Of a stretch of DNA of 64,000 nt, positions 9,452-22,346 are shown piece by piece. Both the position numbers and the translations under genes were made by a program. The stretch is taken from contig NZ_SSMY01000004.1 of assembly GCF_004799495.1 (NCBI RefSeq), positions 62,001 through 126,000 on the forward strand, given 5' to 3'. The first letter of the stretch is position 1, and each line of letters starts with the position of its first letter. The notes beneath the pieces are model-generated. The model ran no database searches, was not told where the DNA came from, and was given only the letters and a program-made list of their open reading frames with translations. Source of the DNA: Sphingomonas sp. GTDB lineage: Bacteria; Pseudomonadota; Alphaproteobacteria; Sphingomonadales; Sphingomonadaceae.

Positions 9452-11448
9452 AATTCCTCCAGCATCGATGGCGTCAGGACCTGCGGCAGGACGCGCGGCT
9501 CGCCCCCGCCCGGCGGGTAGTAGAGGTAGAGCGGCACGCCGAGCCGGTTGTGCGCTTCGATGAAGCGACCGAGCACCGGGTCGCCGTTGGTCCAGTCGCC
9601 GACCAGCACCGCCACGTTCTTGCGCTTGAACGCCGCCTGCACGCCGTCGGTGTCGATCGCGACTCGCTCGTTGACCTTGCAGGTTACGCACCAGTCGGCG
9701 GTGAAATAGGCGAAGACCGGGCGGCCTTGCGCGCGGAGGGTGGCAAGCTTGGCTTCGCTGAAGGCTTGATCGCTGGGTGCGCTGTGCGGGACGGGCCGCA
9801 TCAGCCAGACGCCGGCGACGGCGATGGCCAGCAGTATAGCGGGGGCCGCGACGCCGACCGCGAGTCCGCGCGCTTGCTTGCGTCCCACCGCCCACAGCAC
9901 GATCGCAAAACCGAGGCTGACGAGCAGCGCGAACGCCATGCCGTTCACCCCGACCTGCTTGCCAAGCAGCCACGCCAGCGCGACGGAGGTCAGCCACATC
10001 GGGATCGACAGGATGCGCCGCAGCGTGTCCATCCACGCGCCGGGCTTGGGCAATCGCCGTCGCAACGCCGGCACGAACCCGAGCAGCAGGAACGGGAGCG
10101 CCAGTCCCAGCCCCAGCCCGGCGAAAACCGCTAGCGCCCCCGGCCATGGCAGGAACAAGGCTGCGAAAAGCGCCGCGCCCATGAATGGCCCAGTGCACGG
10201 CGTCGCGACGAACGCCGCCAGCGCACCGGTCGCGAACGCGCCGGTCGCCCCAGACCGCGTGGCGAAGCGCGGCACGGGGAGATCGAACAGCCCCGCGAAA
10301 TTGAGCGCGATCCCGACGGTCAGCAACAGCAGCAGCACGACGACGCGCGGGTCCTGCAGCTGGAACGCCCAGCCCACCGCGCTCCCGCCCGCGCGCAACG
10401 CGAGGATCGCGCCGCCCAGCGCGAGGCACATCGCCACCGCGCCCCCCGTGTAGGCCAGCGCCTCGCCTCGCGCGCCGCGCTCGTCGCCGCCCGCTTTCGC
10501 CAAACTCAGCGCCTTGAGGCTGAGGATCGGGAACACGCACGGCATGACGTTGAGGATCAGCCCACCGACCACCGCGCTTCCGAAGGCGAACAGCACCGCG
10601 AGCCACCCGCCGCTCGGTACCGCTATCGGCGTAGCGACCTTGCCGGGAAGCGCGCGGAGCCCCAAGGCACGACCGTCGACGCTCAGCACGCCGTCGATCG
10701 GGCCGCTCGGCGCGCCCTTGGTCGTGACGATCAGGCTGTCGCCATCGCGCGCGATCGTCTGCGGCGCGGCATAGTCGATCGCGTTAGCGGTAATCGGATA
10801 GAAATAGGCGCCTTCGCCTGCCGCCGATGCGGGATACGGCACTGCGACATGCACTGCACCGCCAGCAACTTGATAGGTCGCGTCCACCCCCAGAGGCTGC
10901 GGCAAGTCGCGACGCCAGCCGTCGAACAGCGCGCGCTGTGCCGGATCGACCGCGCCGTCGCCGACCGTCAGCGTGATCGCGAAATCGCCGCTTTCGGGCA
11001 CGCACAATTGCGCCGTGCAGACCAAATACGTCATGTGCAGCTTGATCGGCAGTGTCGTACCTGCCGCCAGCCCGGCCGGAACCTTCAACATCACGATCGG
11101 CGCATAGGGCCGCTCGAACACATAGTTCATCAGTCCGGATATCAGCAGCCGCTGCGGGGCCGGGTACGCCGGCGCGCCGGCGCTCAGGCCTTTCGGCAGC
11201 GTCCATTCGAGCTTCGCAGCGAACCCGGCATTACCGGGATTCTGCCAGTATCCATGCCAGCCTGGCTGAGGGTTGGTGTCGAGCGCCAGTGCGACCTCGC
11301 CGCCCGCCTTCGGCGTGTCGCTTTCCGCGACCAGCGCGATCCGCAGATGCGGTCCCGGCTGTTCGGGCGCGTTCTGCGCGCGCGCCGACGACGCCCAGGC
11401 AGCGAGCGCGACCATCATCGTCACAATAAGGAAACCGAACGCGCGCAT
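9448..11448 (-). CDS. dsbD: DsbD-type thiol:disulphide interchange protein
   Basis: 666 residues. A signal peptide is followed by a periplasmic N-terminal domain (about 25-260). Eight or so membrane helices follow, including the NVMPCVFPILSLKAL and VATPCTGPFMGAAL segments that carry the membrane cysteine pair. The C-terminal thioredoxin domain has the active site DWCVTCKVNE. The protein moves reducing power from the cytoplasm to periplasmic thiols; the whole layout matches the DsbD/ScsB family. It is immediately upstream of, and overlaps, the beta-lactamase gene on the same strand. Confidence 0.92.
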   Translation of the reverse strand: MRAFGFLIVTMMVALAAWASSARAQNAPEQPGPHLRIALVAESDTPKAGGEVALALDTNPQPGWHGYWQNPGNAGFAAKLEWTLPKGLSAGAPAYPAPQRLLISGLMNYVFERPYAPIVMLKVPAGLAAGTTLPIKLHMTYLVCTAQLCVPESGDFAITLTVGDGAVDPAQRALFDGWRRDLPQPLGVDATYQVAGGAVHVAVPYPASAAGEGAYFYPITANAIDYAAPQTIARDGDSLIVTTKGAPSGPIDGVLSVDGRALGLRALPGKVATPIAVPSGGWLAVLFAFGSAVVGGLILNVMPCVFPILSLKALSLAKAGGDERGARGEALAYTGGAVAMCLALGGAILALRAGGSAVGWAFQLQDPRVVVLLLLLTVGIALNFAGLFDLPVPRFATRSGATGAFATGALAAFVATPCTGPFMGAALFAALFLPWPGALAVFAGLGLGLALPFLLLGFVPALRRRLPKPGAWMDTLRRILSIPMWLTSVALAWLLGKQVGVNGMAFALLVSLGFAIVLWAVGRKQARGLAVGVAAPAILLAIAVAGVWLMRPVPHSAPSDQAFSEAKLATLRAQGRPVFAYFTADWCVTCKVNERVAIDTDGVQAAFKRKNVAVLVGDWTNGDPVLGRFIEAHNRLGVPLYLYYPPGGGEPRVLPQVLTPSMLEEL

Positions 11449-11518
11449 CGCCCTACCTTGTCACCTCACCCCCGACAGCGCCATAGCGGCGCGGGCCGCC
11501 CGCGCCTACGGAGTTCCC

Positions 11519-13162
11519 ATGCGCCTTGCCCGATTGCTTCCCGCCGCTTTGCTGCTCCTCGCCAGTCCCGGCATCGCACGCGATGTGCCCACGGCTGGCC
11601 CGACGGCAAAGGTGCCGGCACCGAAGCTGATCGTGGTGATTTCGGTCGACCAATTCTCCGCCGATCTGTTCGCGCAATATCGCCGCCATTTCACCGGCGG
11701 CTTCGCGCGGTTGCTCACCGGCGCGGTGTTCCCGGCGGGCTATCAGAGCCACGCCGCGACCGAGACTTGCCCCGGTCATTCGACGATCATGACCGGCGAC
11801 CGCCCGGCGCGCACCGGGATCATCGCCAACGACTGGTACGACCTTGGCGGCGCTCGCCCCGGCGAAGTCTATTGCATGGAGGACGAGGCCAAGGGGACGT
11901 ACGACGACTACGTCGCGTCCGACCTGCACCTTCGCGTGCCGACGCTGGGCGAGCGGATGAAGGCGGCGGACCCGCGCGTGCGCACCGTGTCGGTAGCGGG
12001 CAAGGACCGAGCGGCGATCCTGATGGGCGGTCACCGAGTCGACCAGCTCTGGTTCTGGCGCGACGGCAAGGGCTTCATTTCCTATGCTGGCCGCGCGGTG
12101 CCCTCGTCGGTGACGCGCGCGAATGCGGCGGTCGAGGCGCAGATCGCCAAACCCGGCGCGCCCTTCGCCGAGCCCGCCTGGTGCCAGCCGATCGACCGCC
12201 CGGTCGTCGCCAATGGCCGTACCGTCGGCAACGGGCGTTTCGCGCGGGCGGCGAAGAAGGAAGGCGACTGGAAATCCTCGCCCGCGTTCGACAGTGCTAT
12301 CTTCGGCCTCGCCACCGACATGGTGCGCGATATGAAGCTTGGCCGCGGCCCCGCCACCGACGTGCTGACGATCGGCGCGTCGGCGACCGATTATGTCGGG
12401 CACGCCTATGGCACCGGCGGGTCGGAGATGTGCATCCAGCTGGCCGCGCTCGACCGTACGCTCGGCCAGTTCTTCGCGATGCTCGACAAGACCGGGGTCG
12501 ATTACGTCGTCGCGCTCACCGCCGACCATGGCGGCAACGACATCCCCGAGCGCGAGCGCGAACGTGGTGTGCCCAGCGCCGGGCGTGTCGCCGCCGAGCT
12601 GCTGCCCAGGACCATGGGACCGGCGATCGGTGCGCCGCTCGGGTTGGAGGGACAGTTGCTCTATGGCGGGGTCAACGGAGACATCTGGGTCGATACGAAC
12701 CTGCCGCCCGCCCAGCGTTCGAAGGTAATTGCCGAAGCCGTTCGCCGTTATCGCGCGCATCCTCAGGTCGAGGCAGTGTTCACCCGGAACGAGGTCGCCG
12801 CCGCCCCGCTCCCCGCCGGGCCACCGGAGACATGGTCGCTGCTCCAGCGCGCGCGCGCGTCGTTCGATCCGCAGCGTTCCGGCGACCTGTTGGTGTTCCT
12901 CAAGCCCTATATCACGTCGATCACGCCGCGGATCAGCGCCACCGGCGCGGTTGCGACGCATGGCAGCATCTGGGACTACGACCGCCGCGTCCCGATCCTG
13001 TTCTGGCGCAGGGGGATGCGCGGGTTCGAGCAGCCGCTGTCGGTCGAGACGGTCGACATCATGCCCAGCCTCGCCGCGCTGATGGGCTTCGCGCTGGCGC
13101 CCGGCGATGTCGACGGGCGCTGCCTCGACCTCGACGGTGGCCCCGGGAGCACGTGCCGATGA
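11519..13162 (+). CDS. pafA: PafA-type periplasmic alkaline phosphatase
   Basis: 547 residues with a signal peptide (cleavage near PGIA-RD). Active-site elements of the PafA monoesterase are all present: metal ligand D44 (ISVDQFS), nucleophile T83 in TETCPGHST, N104 in IIANDWYD, the K-x-R pair in VAGKDRAA, DYVGH, TADHGG, and a late ATHGSIWDYDRRVPI histidine. It releases phosphate from monoesters. GGAG precedes the ATG at 11519 by five bases; a longer open frame from 11273 is unlikely because it would hide the signal peptide. Its TGA overlaps the next ATG. Confidence 0.93.
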   Translation: MRLARLLPAALLLLASPGIARDVPTAGPTAKVPAPKLIVVISVDQFSADLFAQYRRHFTGGFARLLTGAVFPAGYQSHAATETCPGHSTIMTGDRPARTGIIANDWYDLGGARPGEVYCMEDEAKGTYDDYVASDLHLRVPTLGERMKAADPRVRTVSVAGKDRAAILMGGHRVDQLWFWRDGKGFISYAGRAVPSSVTRANAAVEAQIAKPGAPFAEPAWCQPIDRPVVANGRTVGNGRFARAAKKEGDWKSSPAFDSAIFGLATDMVRDMKLGRGPATDVLTIGASATDYVGHAYGTGGSEMCIQLAALDRTLGQFFAMLDKTGVDYVVALTADHGGNDIPERERERGVPSAGRVAAELLPRTMGPAIGAPLGLEGQLLYGGVNGDIWVDTNLPPAQRSKVIAEAVRRYRAHPQVEAVFTRNEVAAAPLPAGPPETWSLLQRARASFDPQRSGDLLVFLKPYITSITPRISATGAVATHGSIWDYDRRVPILFWRRGMRGFEQPLSVETVDIMPSLAALMGFALAPGDVDGRCLDLDGGPGSTCR

Positions 13163-13512
13163 GCTTTCAGATACGCCGCGTGATCATCTTCACGCACAAT
13201 TTCGCGGCGATGCGCGACTTCTACCGCGACATGTTCGGGCTGAGCGTGGTCGAGGAGGACGACGGCTGGGCCGATTTGTCGGCGGGCGGGTGCAACATCG
13301 CGATCCATGCTGCCGGCCCGCACGTCACGGTTGGGCCGGACCACGAAGGCCCGCACAAGATCGTATTCCACGCCGACGACGTCGCCGCGGCGCGCGAAGA
13401 CTTGGTCTCACGCGGCGCGCGGATGGGGCCGGTCAAGGTCTTCGGTGACCTCCACCTGTGCGACGGCGACGACCCCGACGAGAACCGTTTCCAGCTCTCC
13501 AACCGCCCTTAG
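13159..13512 (+). CDS. VOC (glyoxalase/bleomycin-resistance fold) protein
   Basis: 117 residues, a single vicinal-oxygen-chelate module: RRVIIFTHNFAAMRDFYRDMFGL opens the first beta-alpha-beta unit, and HKIVFHADDVAAAREDLVSRGARMG the second. The ending DPDENRFQLSN carries the usual metal-ligand glutamate position. Substrate unknown. It is translationally coupled to pafA (ATGA at 13159) and tail-to-tail with the beta-helix gene (TTAG overlap). Confidence 0.85.
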   Translation: MSFQIRRVIIFTHNFAAMRDFYRDMFGLSVVEEDDGWADLSAGGCNIAIHAAGPHVTVGPDHEGPHKIVFHADDVAAAREDLVSRGARMGPVKVFGDLHLCDGDDPDENRFQLSNRP

Positions 13513-14450
13513 CGCTGCTCGTACATGCGGATGCCTGGCGCGAGCTTGTTGGTGCCGACGGCGAGTTGATCGCGCCCGACATTCGCCACGAACGCGGGGC
13601 TGTGCCCGAAATTGGGTGGTAGTGTCGCGATATTGTCGACCACCTTGAGCCCGGTCGACGGATAGGTTCGCCCTTCCGCCGCGACGACGATGAAGCCGCT
13701 CCAATTCTCCTTGTTCGGCCCGTCAGCGAAGGTGTTGCGCGCGATCAGGCCGGTGCCGCCTTCTGACAAGTCGATCATGTAATTAGTCTTGCGCCCCGCG
13801 CTGTCGTCGAAGCTGTTGTCGGTGATCGACAGGTTGGGCACGCGCAGCTTGACGTAATGCCCGCCGCGCCCGCGCTCGAACCGCGATCGGGTGATCGTCA
13901 CCGACCCCTGGTTGGCGAGGTAGATCGAATGCGCGCAATCGGTCGCATCGTCGCACGTACCGAGTCCCGCGAAGGTCGAGCGGTCGATCACGATCTTCTG
14001 CCCCGTCGGCTGGCCGCCGAGGATTCCCTCCTGGCTGTCGAGGAACATCGAGTTGCGCACGGTCAGGTTGCCCATTTCGGTGCGAATGCCCGCGCCGTTG
14101 CCGTCGGGCACCCGGATGTTGCGGAACACGATGCCGTCGACCACCGACGACAACCCGCGCAGGACGAACACCGCCTTGCCCTCGCACGCCTCGCCATCGA
14201 AGATCGCGGTACCGGGCTGGACCGCCTTGAACGTGATGTTGCCGCCGGCCTGGACGGTACATTGCTTGTAGACGCCGGGCGCGATCAGGATCGTCGCAGT
14301 GCCCATCCGGATCGACTGCACCGCGTCGTCGAGATTGGCGAACCCCTGCCCCGTTTCCTGGACCGTGAACGGCGCGGCCGCGGACTGGGCGGCGAGTGGC
14401 GCCGCGGGAGCGGCGATGAGTGGCAGCAGGGCGATCAGGGCACGGCGCAT
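13509..14450 (-). CDS. secreted right-handed parallel beta-helix protein
   Basis: 313 residues with a signal peptide (MRRALIALLPLIAAPAAPLAAQ). The rest is short repeating turns typical of a pectate-lyase/NosD-like beta-helix: GIRTEMGNLTVRNSMFLDSQEG, VIDRSTFAGLG, VTITRSRFERGRG and ITDNSFDDS. No catalytic signature is clear, so it may bind or cleave a polysaccharide or be structural. The ATG at 14450 follows GGAGACCCGAG; an upstream in-frame start at 14507 would mask the signal peptide. Confidence 0.8.
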   Translation of the reverse strand: MRRALIALLPLIAAPAAPLAAQSAAAPFTVQETGQGFANLDDAVQSIRMGTATILIAPGVYKQCTVQAGGNITFKAVQPGTAIFDGEACEGKAVFVLRGLSSVVDGIVFRNIRVPDGNGAGIRTEMGNLTVRNSMFLDSQEGILGGQPTGQKIVIDRSTFAGLGTCDDATDCAHSIYLANQGSVTITRSRFERGRGGHYVKLRVPNLSITDNSFDDSAGRKTNYMIDLSEGGTGLIARNTFADGPNKENWSGFIVVAAEGRTYPSTGLKVVDNIATLPPNFGHSPAFVANVGRDQLAVGTNKLAPGIRMYEQR

Positions 14451-14718
14451 CTCGGGTCTCCTCGGCCCCGTCTCATCGCTGCGAGTCCTGCGCGCCGAAA
14501 GCCGCATAGACGGTTAATTGCTGTCGCTCGGCACCGAACACCGCAGGCGTCGATGAACATCCCAACCCTCCGACCCATTCCGGGACGGCCGAGTCGCCCC
14601 GTCGAAGGTCACGAAAGTCACGGCATGTATCCTTCGAAACGCGATGAACCGAGTGGTGGACGCAGGCCTTCCTTCAACCCGCGCGCAGCGTGTCAGGCAA
14701 AATCCTATATTGCCAGAC

Positions 14719-17376
<2,658 letters not shown>

Positions 17377-17389
17377 TCTGCTCTCAAAT

Positions 17390-17513
17390 CCTCCCCGCTT
17401 GCGGGGAGGGGAACCGCTCGCAGAGCGGCGGAGGGGGCTCTCCAATTTCGGTGTCGCTGGTGGAGAGCCCCCTCCACCAGCTTCGCTGGTTCCCCTCCCC
17501 GTAAACGGGGAGG
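17390..17513. repeat. three-hairpin extragenic palindrome element, copy 1
   Basis: Three perfect hairpins in 124 bases: CCTCCCCGC/GCGGGGAGG (17390-17409), a 15-bp stem starting GGAGGGGGCTCTCCA (17430-17444 pairing with 17461-17475), and CCTCCCCG/CGGGGAGG (17494-17513). The order and end hairpins match the element at 47305-47434, so this is a dispersed family rather than a chance terminator. It lies between the two metH genes. Confidence 0.85.
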
Positions 17514-17519
17514 ATCGGA

Positions 17520-18565
<1,046 letters not shown>

Positions 18566-18569
<4 letters not shown>

Positions 18570-19504
18570 GCCGCCTTCTCCTGCAACTCGGGTTTGGGGC
18601 GGATGCCGAGCAGGTGGCAGATTGCATAGCTCAGCTCGGCGCGGTTGAGCGTGTAGAAGTGGAAATTGCGTACCCCGCCCGCGTAGAGCCGGCGGCACAG
18701 TTCGGCGGCGATCGTCGCCGACACGAGCTGGCGCGCGGCGGGTCGATCGTCGAGCCCTTCGAATAGCGTCCCCATCCATTTGGGCACCGCGGTGCCGCAC
18801 ATCGCCGACATGCGCTGGACGCTCGCGAAGTTCATGACGGGCATGATCCCCGGCACGATCTCCGCGTCGATCCCCGCCTTCGCCGCCGCATCGCGGAAGC
18901 GGAAGAAGGTGTCCGCCTCATGGAAGAATTGCGTGATCGCGCGCGTGGCGCCCGCGTCCATCTTGCGCTTGAGGTTGTCGAGGTCGTGGCCAGGATCGGG
19001 CGAGTCCGGATGGCACTCGGGATAGGCCGCGACCGAGATTTCGAACGGGTGGAGCTTCTTCAGCCCCGCGACCAGCGCCGCGGCATTCTCATATCCCCCG
19101 ACCGGCGACGAGAACTTGGTCCCCGCAACGGGCGGATCGCCGCGCAGCGCGACGATATGGCGCACGCCCGCGTCCCAATATTCACTGGCGACCGCATCGA
19201 TCTCGTCCTTTGTCGCCGCGACGCAGGTGAGGTGTGCCGCGGCCGGGATGCTGGTTTCGCGCGCGATCCGCGCGACCGTCGCATGGGTGCGCTCGCGCGT
19301 CGTGCCGCCCGCGCCATAGGTCACCGACACAAAACGGGGGCCGAGCGGGCTGAGCGTCTGGACCGATTCCCACAGCGTTTCTTCCATCTTCTCGGTCTTG
19401 GGCGGGAAGAATTCGAAGCTCACCGCCGCATCGCCTGCGAGGTCGGCGAACATCGGCGTCGCCAGCGCGCGCCGCGCCTCCGGCATCGTATCGACCGTTC
19501 CCAT
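18566..19504 (-). CDS. metF: methylenetetrahydrofolate reductase
   Basis: 312 residues. This flavoprotein reduces 5,10-methylene-THF to 5-methyl-THF, the methyl donor for MetH. SFEFFPPKTEKMEE, SVTYGAGGTTRERT, HLTCVAATKDEI, ALRGDPP and TQFFHEADTFFRFRD are family signatures. The start at 19504 shares one base with the upstream stop (TAATG), and the stop overlaps the homocysteine-domain gene, so regulator, metF and metH parts form one operon. Confidence 0.95.
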
Positions 19505-20463
19505 TACGCTGCCTCCGCTACCAGGCCACGCGCACCACTCTTGCGCGCCAGCCACAATTTCACCGTCAATTCGCCGCCCTCCAGCGTCTCGGTCCGCACC
19601 GGGGTAAGCCCCGCCCCCTCGAACCAGCCGAGCATCTGCTCGTCCGAAAAGCCGAGCCGCGCATGCGCATCGCGCGTCCGCAATTCCTCGCGCCCGTGCG
19701 GGGCGAAATCGACGATCAGCAAGCGCCCGCCCGGCCCGAGCACGCGCGCCGCCTCGGCAATCGCCGCGTCGGGGGTCTGCGCGAAATGGAGCACGTGGTG
19801 CAGGATCGCGAGATCCGCCGCGCCCGCATCGAGCGGCAGCGCGTAGAGATCGGCCTGGCGCAATTCGGCGTGATCGAGCCCGCGCTCGGTCAGCTTGGCG
19901 CGCGCGAGCCGCAACATCTCGCTGCTGCGATCGATACCGAGCGCATGATCCGCCTGCCCCGCGAACAGTTCGAGCATCCGCCCGGTCCCGGTGCCGATAT
20001 CGACCAGCCGTTCGACGCGTTCGTCGCCGAGCACCTGGGCCATCGCCGCCTCGACCTGTTCCTCGGCGATGTGGAGCGAGCGGAGCGAATCCCACTGCCC
20101 GGCATTGCCCTCGAACCAGCCCGCCGCGTGTGCCGCACGGTCCGCGCGCACCGCCGCAAGCCGCGCGGCATCGGCCTCGGCGCGGGCATGCGCGCGGTCG
20201 CCTTCCCACGAATCGAGCGCGGCGCACAGCGGCGTGGCGACGTCCGCCACGCCCATCGCGACGAACACCCAGCTGCCTTCCTTGCGGCGCTCGACGATCC
20301 CGGCGTCGGACAAGATCTTGACGTGGCGCGACACGCGCGGCTGGCTCTGGCCGAGCACTTGCGCGAGTTCGCCGACCGACAGCTCCATCGATCGCACCAG
20401 CGCGACGATCCGCAGCCGCGTCGAATCGGCGAGCGCGCGGAAGATGTCGAGCGTGTTCGGCAT
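19504..20463 (-). CDS. ArsR-family regulator fused to a SAM methyltransferase fold (SahR-like)
   Basis: 319 residues. Residues 1-85 form an ArsR winged helix (RALADSTRLRIVALV, GELAQVLGQSQPRVSRHVKILSDAGIVERR), without the usual metal-site cysteines. Residues ~135-260 form a class I methyltransferase fold with the SAM/SAH loop VDIGTGTGRMLELFA. Placement at the head of the metF-metH operon, with a perfect palindrome 11 bases before its start, suggests a SAH- or SAM-sensing repressor of methionine genes, as described for SahR; this role is inferred. It may instead be an active methyltransferase. Confidence 0.85.
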   Translation of the reverse strand: MPNTLDIFRALADSTRLRIVALVRSMELSVGELAQVLGQSQPRVSRHVKILSDAGIVERRKEGSWVFVAMGVADVATPLCAALDSWEGDRAHARAEADAARLAAVRADRAAHAAGWFEGNAGQWDSLRSLHIAEEQVEAAMAQVLGDERVERLVDIGTGTGRMLELFAGQADHALGIDRSSEMLRLARAKLTERGLDHAELRQADLYALPLDAGAADLAILHHVLHFAQTPDAAIAEAARVLGPGGRLLIVDFAPHGREELRTRDAHARLGFSDEQMLGWFEGAGLTPVRTETLEGGELTVKLWLARKSGARGLVAEAA

Positions 20464-20473
20464 GTCGCATATA

Positions 20474-20495
20474 GATATAAAGATATCTTTATATC
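20474..20495. promoter_or_regulatory. perfect 22-bp palindromic operator upstream of the methionine operon
   Basis: GATATAAAGAT is followed directly by its exact reverse complement ATCTTTATATC. The site is AT-rich in a GC-rich chromosome and lies 11 bases upstream of the ArsR-type regulator's ATG, where it would overlap the promoter or leader. Perfect symmetry over 22 bases and position make it the best candidate binding site for that dimeric regulator. Confidence 0.85.
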
Positions 20496-20592
20496 AGATC
20501 AACGCAAATTACTCCCGGGTGCCACGGTCCCGTTGCGGACCCCGACGCGCTCCGATACGTTTACGCTGACCCAACTCATCGGAGAGTCCCCA

Positions 20593-20862
20593 ATGCGTCG
20601 CCTCGCCCTCATCCCGCTCGCCTTTCTTGCCCTCGCCGCGTGCAGCCACAAGGCGCAGGACGAAGCGGCGACCGCCGGCAACACGATGTCCGCCGACGCC
20701 AACGCGACCATGGCGGAGGCCAACCGTGACGTCGATGCCGCCGCCAACCAAGCTTTCGGCGCGGCCGAGAACAGCATCGATAAGGTCGGCAACGTGACGA
20801 AGGACGCGCGGAACAAGGCCGGTCAGGCGATGAAGGACGTCGGCAACGAGATTCAGGACTGA
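20593..20862 (+). CDS. small lipoprotein
   Basis: 89 residues. The lipobox is LALAACSHK with C at about residue 17, so it is an exported, lipid-anchored protein. The mature part is Ala/Asn/Asp-rich and predicted helical (NATMAEANRDVDAAANQAFGAAENSIDKV), similar in feel to entericidin/YtxH-like stress lipoproteins. GGAGAG lies upstream of the ATG. Its stop overlaps the ATG of the next lipoprotein (TGATG). Confidence 0.7.
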   Translation: MRRLALIPLAFLALAACSHKAQDEAATAGNTMSADANATMAEANRDVDAAANQAFGAAENSIDKVGNVTKDARNKAGQAMKDVGNEIQD

Positions 20863-21050
20863 TGCGCATTCCCCTCGCGCTCGTCGCGGTCGCGCTGCTC
20901 GCCGGGTGCCATTCGCGCACCGACGATCCCGGCGCGGTGTCACCCGAGGAAGACCGCATGCTCAACGAAGCGGCGGCGTCGCAGGACGTCAACGCGACAG
21001 CCGCGCCGACCGACAACGCCCAAGCTGTGGACCAGGGAAACACACAATGA
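20862..21050 (+). CDS. small lipoprotein
   Basis: 62 residues, MRIPLALVAVALLAGCHSR with a lipobox LLAGC (C16), then an acidic, low-complexity tail. No family is recognised. It starts inside the stop of the preceding lipoprotein and ends inside the start of the aldo/keto reductase (ATGA), so it is part of a three-gene translationally coupled unit. Confidence 0.65.
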   Translation: MRIPLALVAVALLAGCHSRTDDPGAVSPEEDRMLNEAAASQDVNATAAPTDNAQAVDQGNTQ

Positions 21051-21991
21051 CCGAAACCCGCCGTCTCGGCTCGAGCCACCTCCACACCCCCAAACTCTGC
21101 CTCGGCGGCAACGTGTTCGGCTGGACCGCCGACAAGACGACGAGCTTCGCGATCCTCGACGCGTTCGCCGACGCGGGCGGCACGTTGGTCGACACCGCCG
21201 ACGTCTATTCGGCGTGGGTCCCGGGGCATAAGGGGGGCGAGTCCGAAACCGTGATCGGCGAGTGGCTCAAGTCGAGCGGCAAAAAGATCGGCGTCGCGAC
21301 CAAGGTCGGGATGCTCCCCGGCGAGGGCGGCGAAAAGCTCGCGCCTGCGCGGATTGCCGCGGCGTGTGACGCGTCGCTTGGACGGCTAGGGGTCGAGCAG
21401 ATCGCGCTCTATTACGCGCACCAGGACGACGATGCGACGCCGCAGGAGGCGTATATGGAAGCGTTCGCCACGCTCGTCGCGGCGGGCAAGGTCGCGACGC
21501 TCGGCGCGTCCAATTTCCACGCCGCGCGGCTGAAGTCCGCCAACGACATCGCGCATGCCGCCGGCGCGCCGCGTTTCGAGGCGCTCCAACCCGAGTACAA
21601 CCTCGTCAGCCGCCACCGGTTCGAGGGCGAGCTCCAGGACTATTGCGTCGAGCACAATATCGGCGTGCTGCCCTATTACGGGCTCGCCTCCGGGTTTCTC
21701 ACCGGCAAGTATCGCTCGGCTGCCGATTTCGGGAAGAGCGTGCGCGGGAGCCGGATGCAGGCGTATCTCGACGGCAAGGGGCCGGCGGTGCTCACGGCAC
21801 TCGACGCGGTCGCCGCGGAGACCGGCGCGACGCTCGCGCAGATTTCGCTAGCGTGGCTCGCCGCGCAACCCGGCGTGACCGCGCCGATCGCGAGCGCGAC
21901 GAGCGTGGGGCAACTCGAGGAATTGCTGCCGGCGATGGACCTCGAGTTGAGCGCGGATCAGTTGGAGCGGCTGGACGCGGCGGGGGCTTGA
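21047..21991 (+). CDS. aldo/keto reductase
   Basis: 314 residues, an NADPH-dependent TIM barrel. The family elements are LGGNVFGWTADK at the N-terminus, VDTADVYSAW carrying the catalytic Asp and Tyr, TKVGM with the catalytic lysine, and the C-terminal cofactor segment PIASATSVGQLEELL. It resembles the AKR group of YajO/PdxI/general stress protein 69 type; the substrate is not evident. It is coupled to the two small lipoprotein genes. Confidence 0.9.
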   Translation: MTETRRLGSSHLHTPKLCLGGNVFGWTADKTTSFAILDAFADAGGTLVDTADVYSAWVPGHKGGESETVIGEWLKSSGKKIGVATKVGMLPGEGGEKLAPARIAAACDASLGRLGVEQIALYYAHQDDDATPQEAYMEAFATLVAAGKVATLGASNFHAARLKSANDIAHAAGAPRFEALQPEYNLVSRHRFEGELQDYCVEHNIGVLPYYGLASGFLTGKYRSAADFGKSVRGSRMQAYLDGKGPAVLTALDAVAAETGATLAQISLAWLAAQPGVTAPIASATSVGQLEELLPAMDLELSADQLERLDAAGA

Positions 21992-22052
21992 GACCGCTTT
22001 CCCACCCAATAGCGGACACGTCGCTTTGGGCTTAGCCGGTTGAAGGGTGATA

Positions 22053-22346
22053 ATGCATCGAACTACTCGGCTGGGCGCACTGATAGTCGTGGCGCTATTC
22101 AGCAGCGCGTGTTTTCCGTTCGGCGACAACGAGGGATCCGAACCCGCTTCGAGAGCACAGGTGCTCGCTGCGTTGAAAAACTGTCAGGTTCCGCAGCAAT
22201 ACCTCCAATCGGACCAAGGCGAACTCTCGGTCGTGTTTCCGGACGGAACTCGCGATGTGGAACGACGCCGGAGATGCATTGATGCATTTCTTCTGAAAGA
22301 GGGGATGTCTGTGACGATGGCTTGGAACGCAGGCAATGGCAGCTAA
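22053..22346 (+). CDS. orphan small lipoprotein
   Basis: 97 residues. RTTRLGALIVVALFSSACFPF gives a signal peptide and lipobox (FSSAC). The mature part has two further cysteines (KNCQVP, RRCIDAF) and no family I recognise. GAAGGG lies five bases before the ATG at 22053. Base composition here and in the following 250 bases is lower in GC than in neighbouring genes, which could mean recent acquisition. Confidence 0.6.
   Translation: MHRTTRLGALIVVALFSSACFPFGDNEGSEPASRAQVLAALKNCQVPQQYLQSDQGELSVVFPDGTRDVERRRRCIDAFLLKEGMSVTMAWNAGNGS

Noticed and set aside
10849..13512. 887-codon plus-strand frame ending in the VOC protein
   Set aside because: Only its last 117 codons are a recognisable protein; the rest is the out-of-frame shadow of dsbD and pafA.
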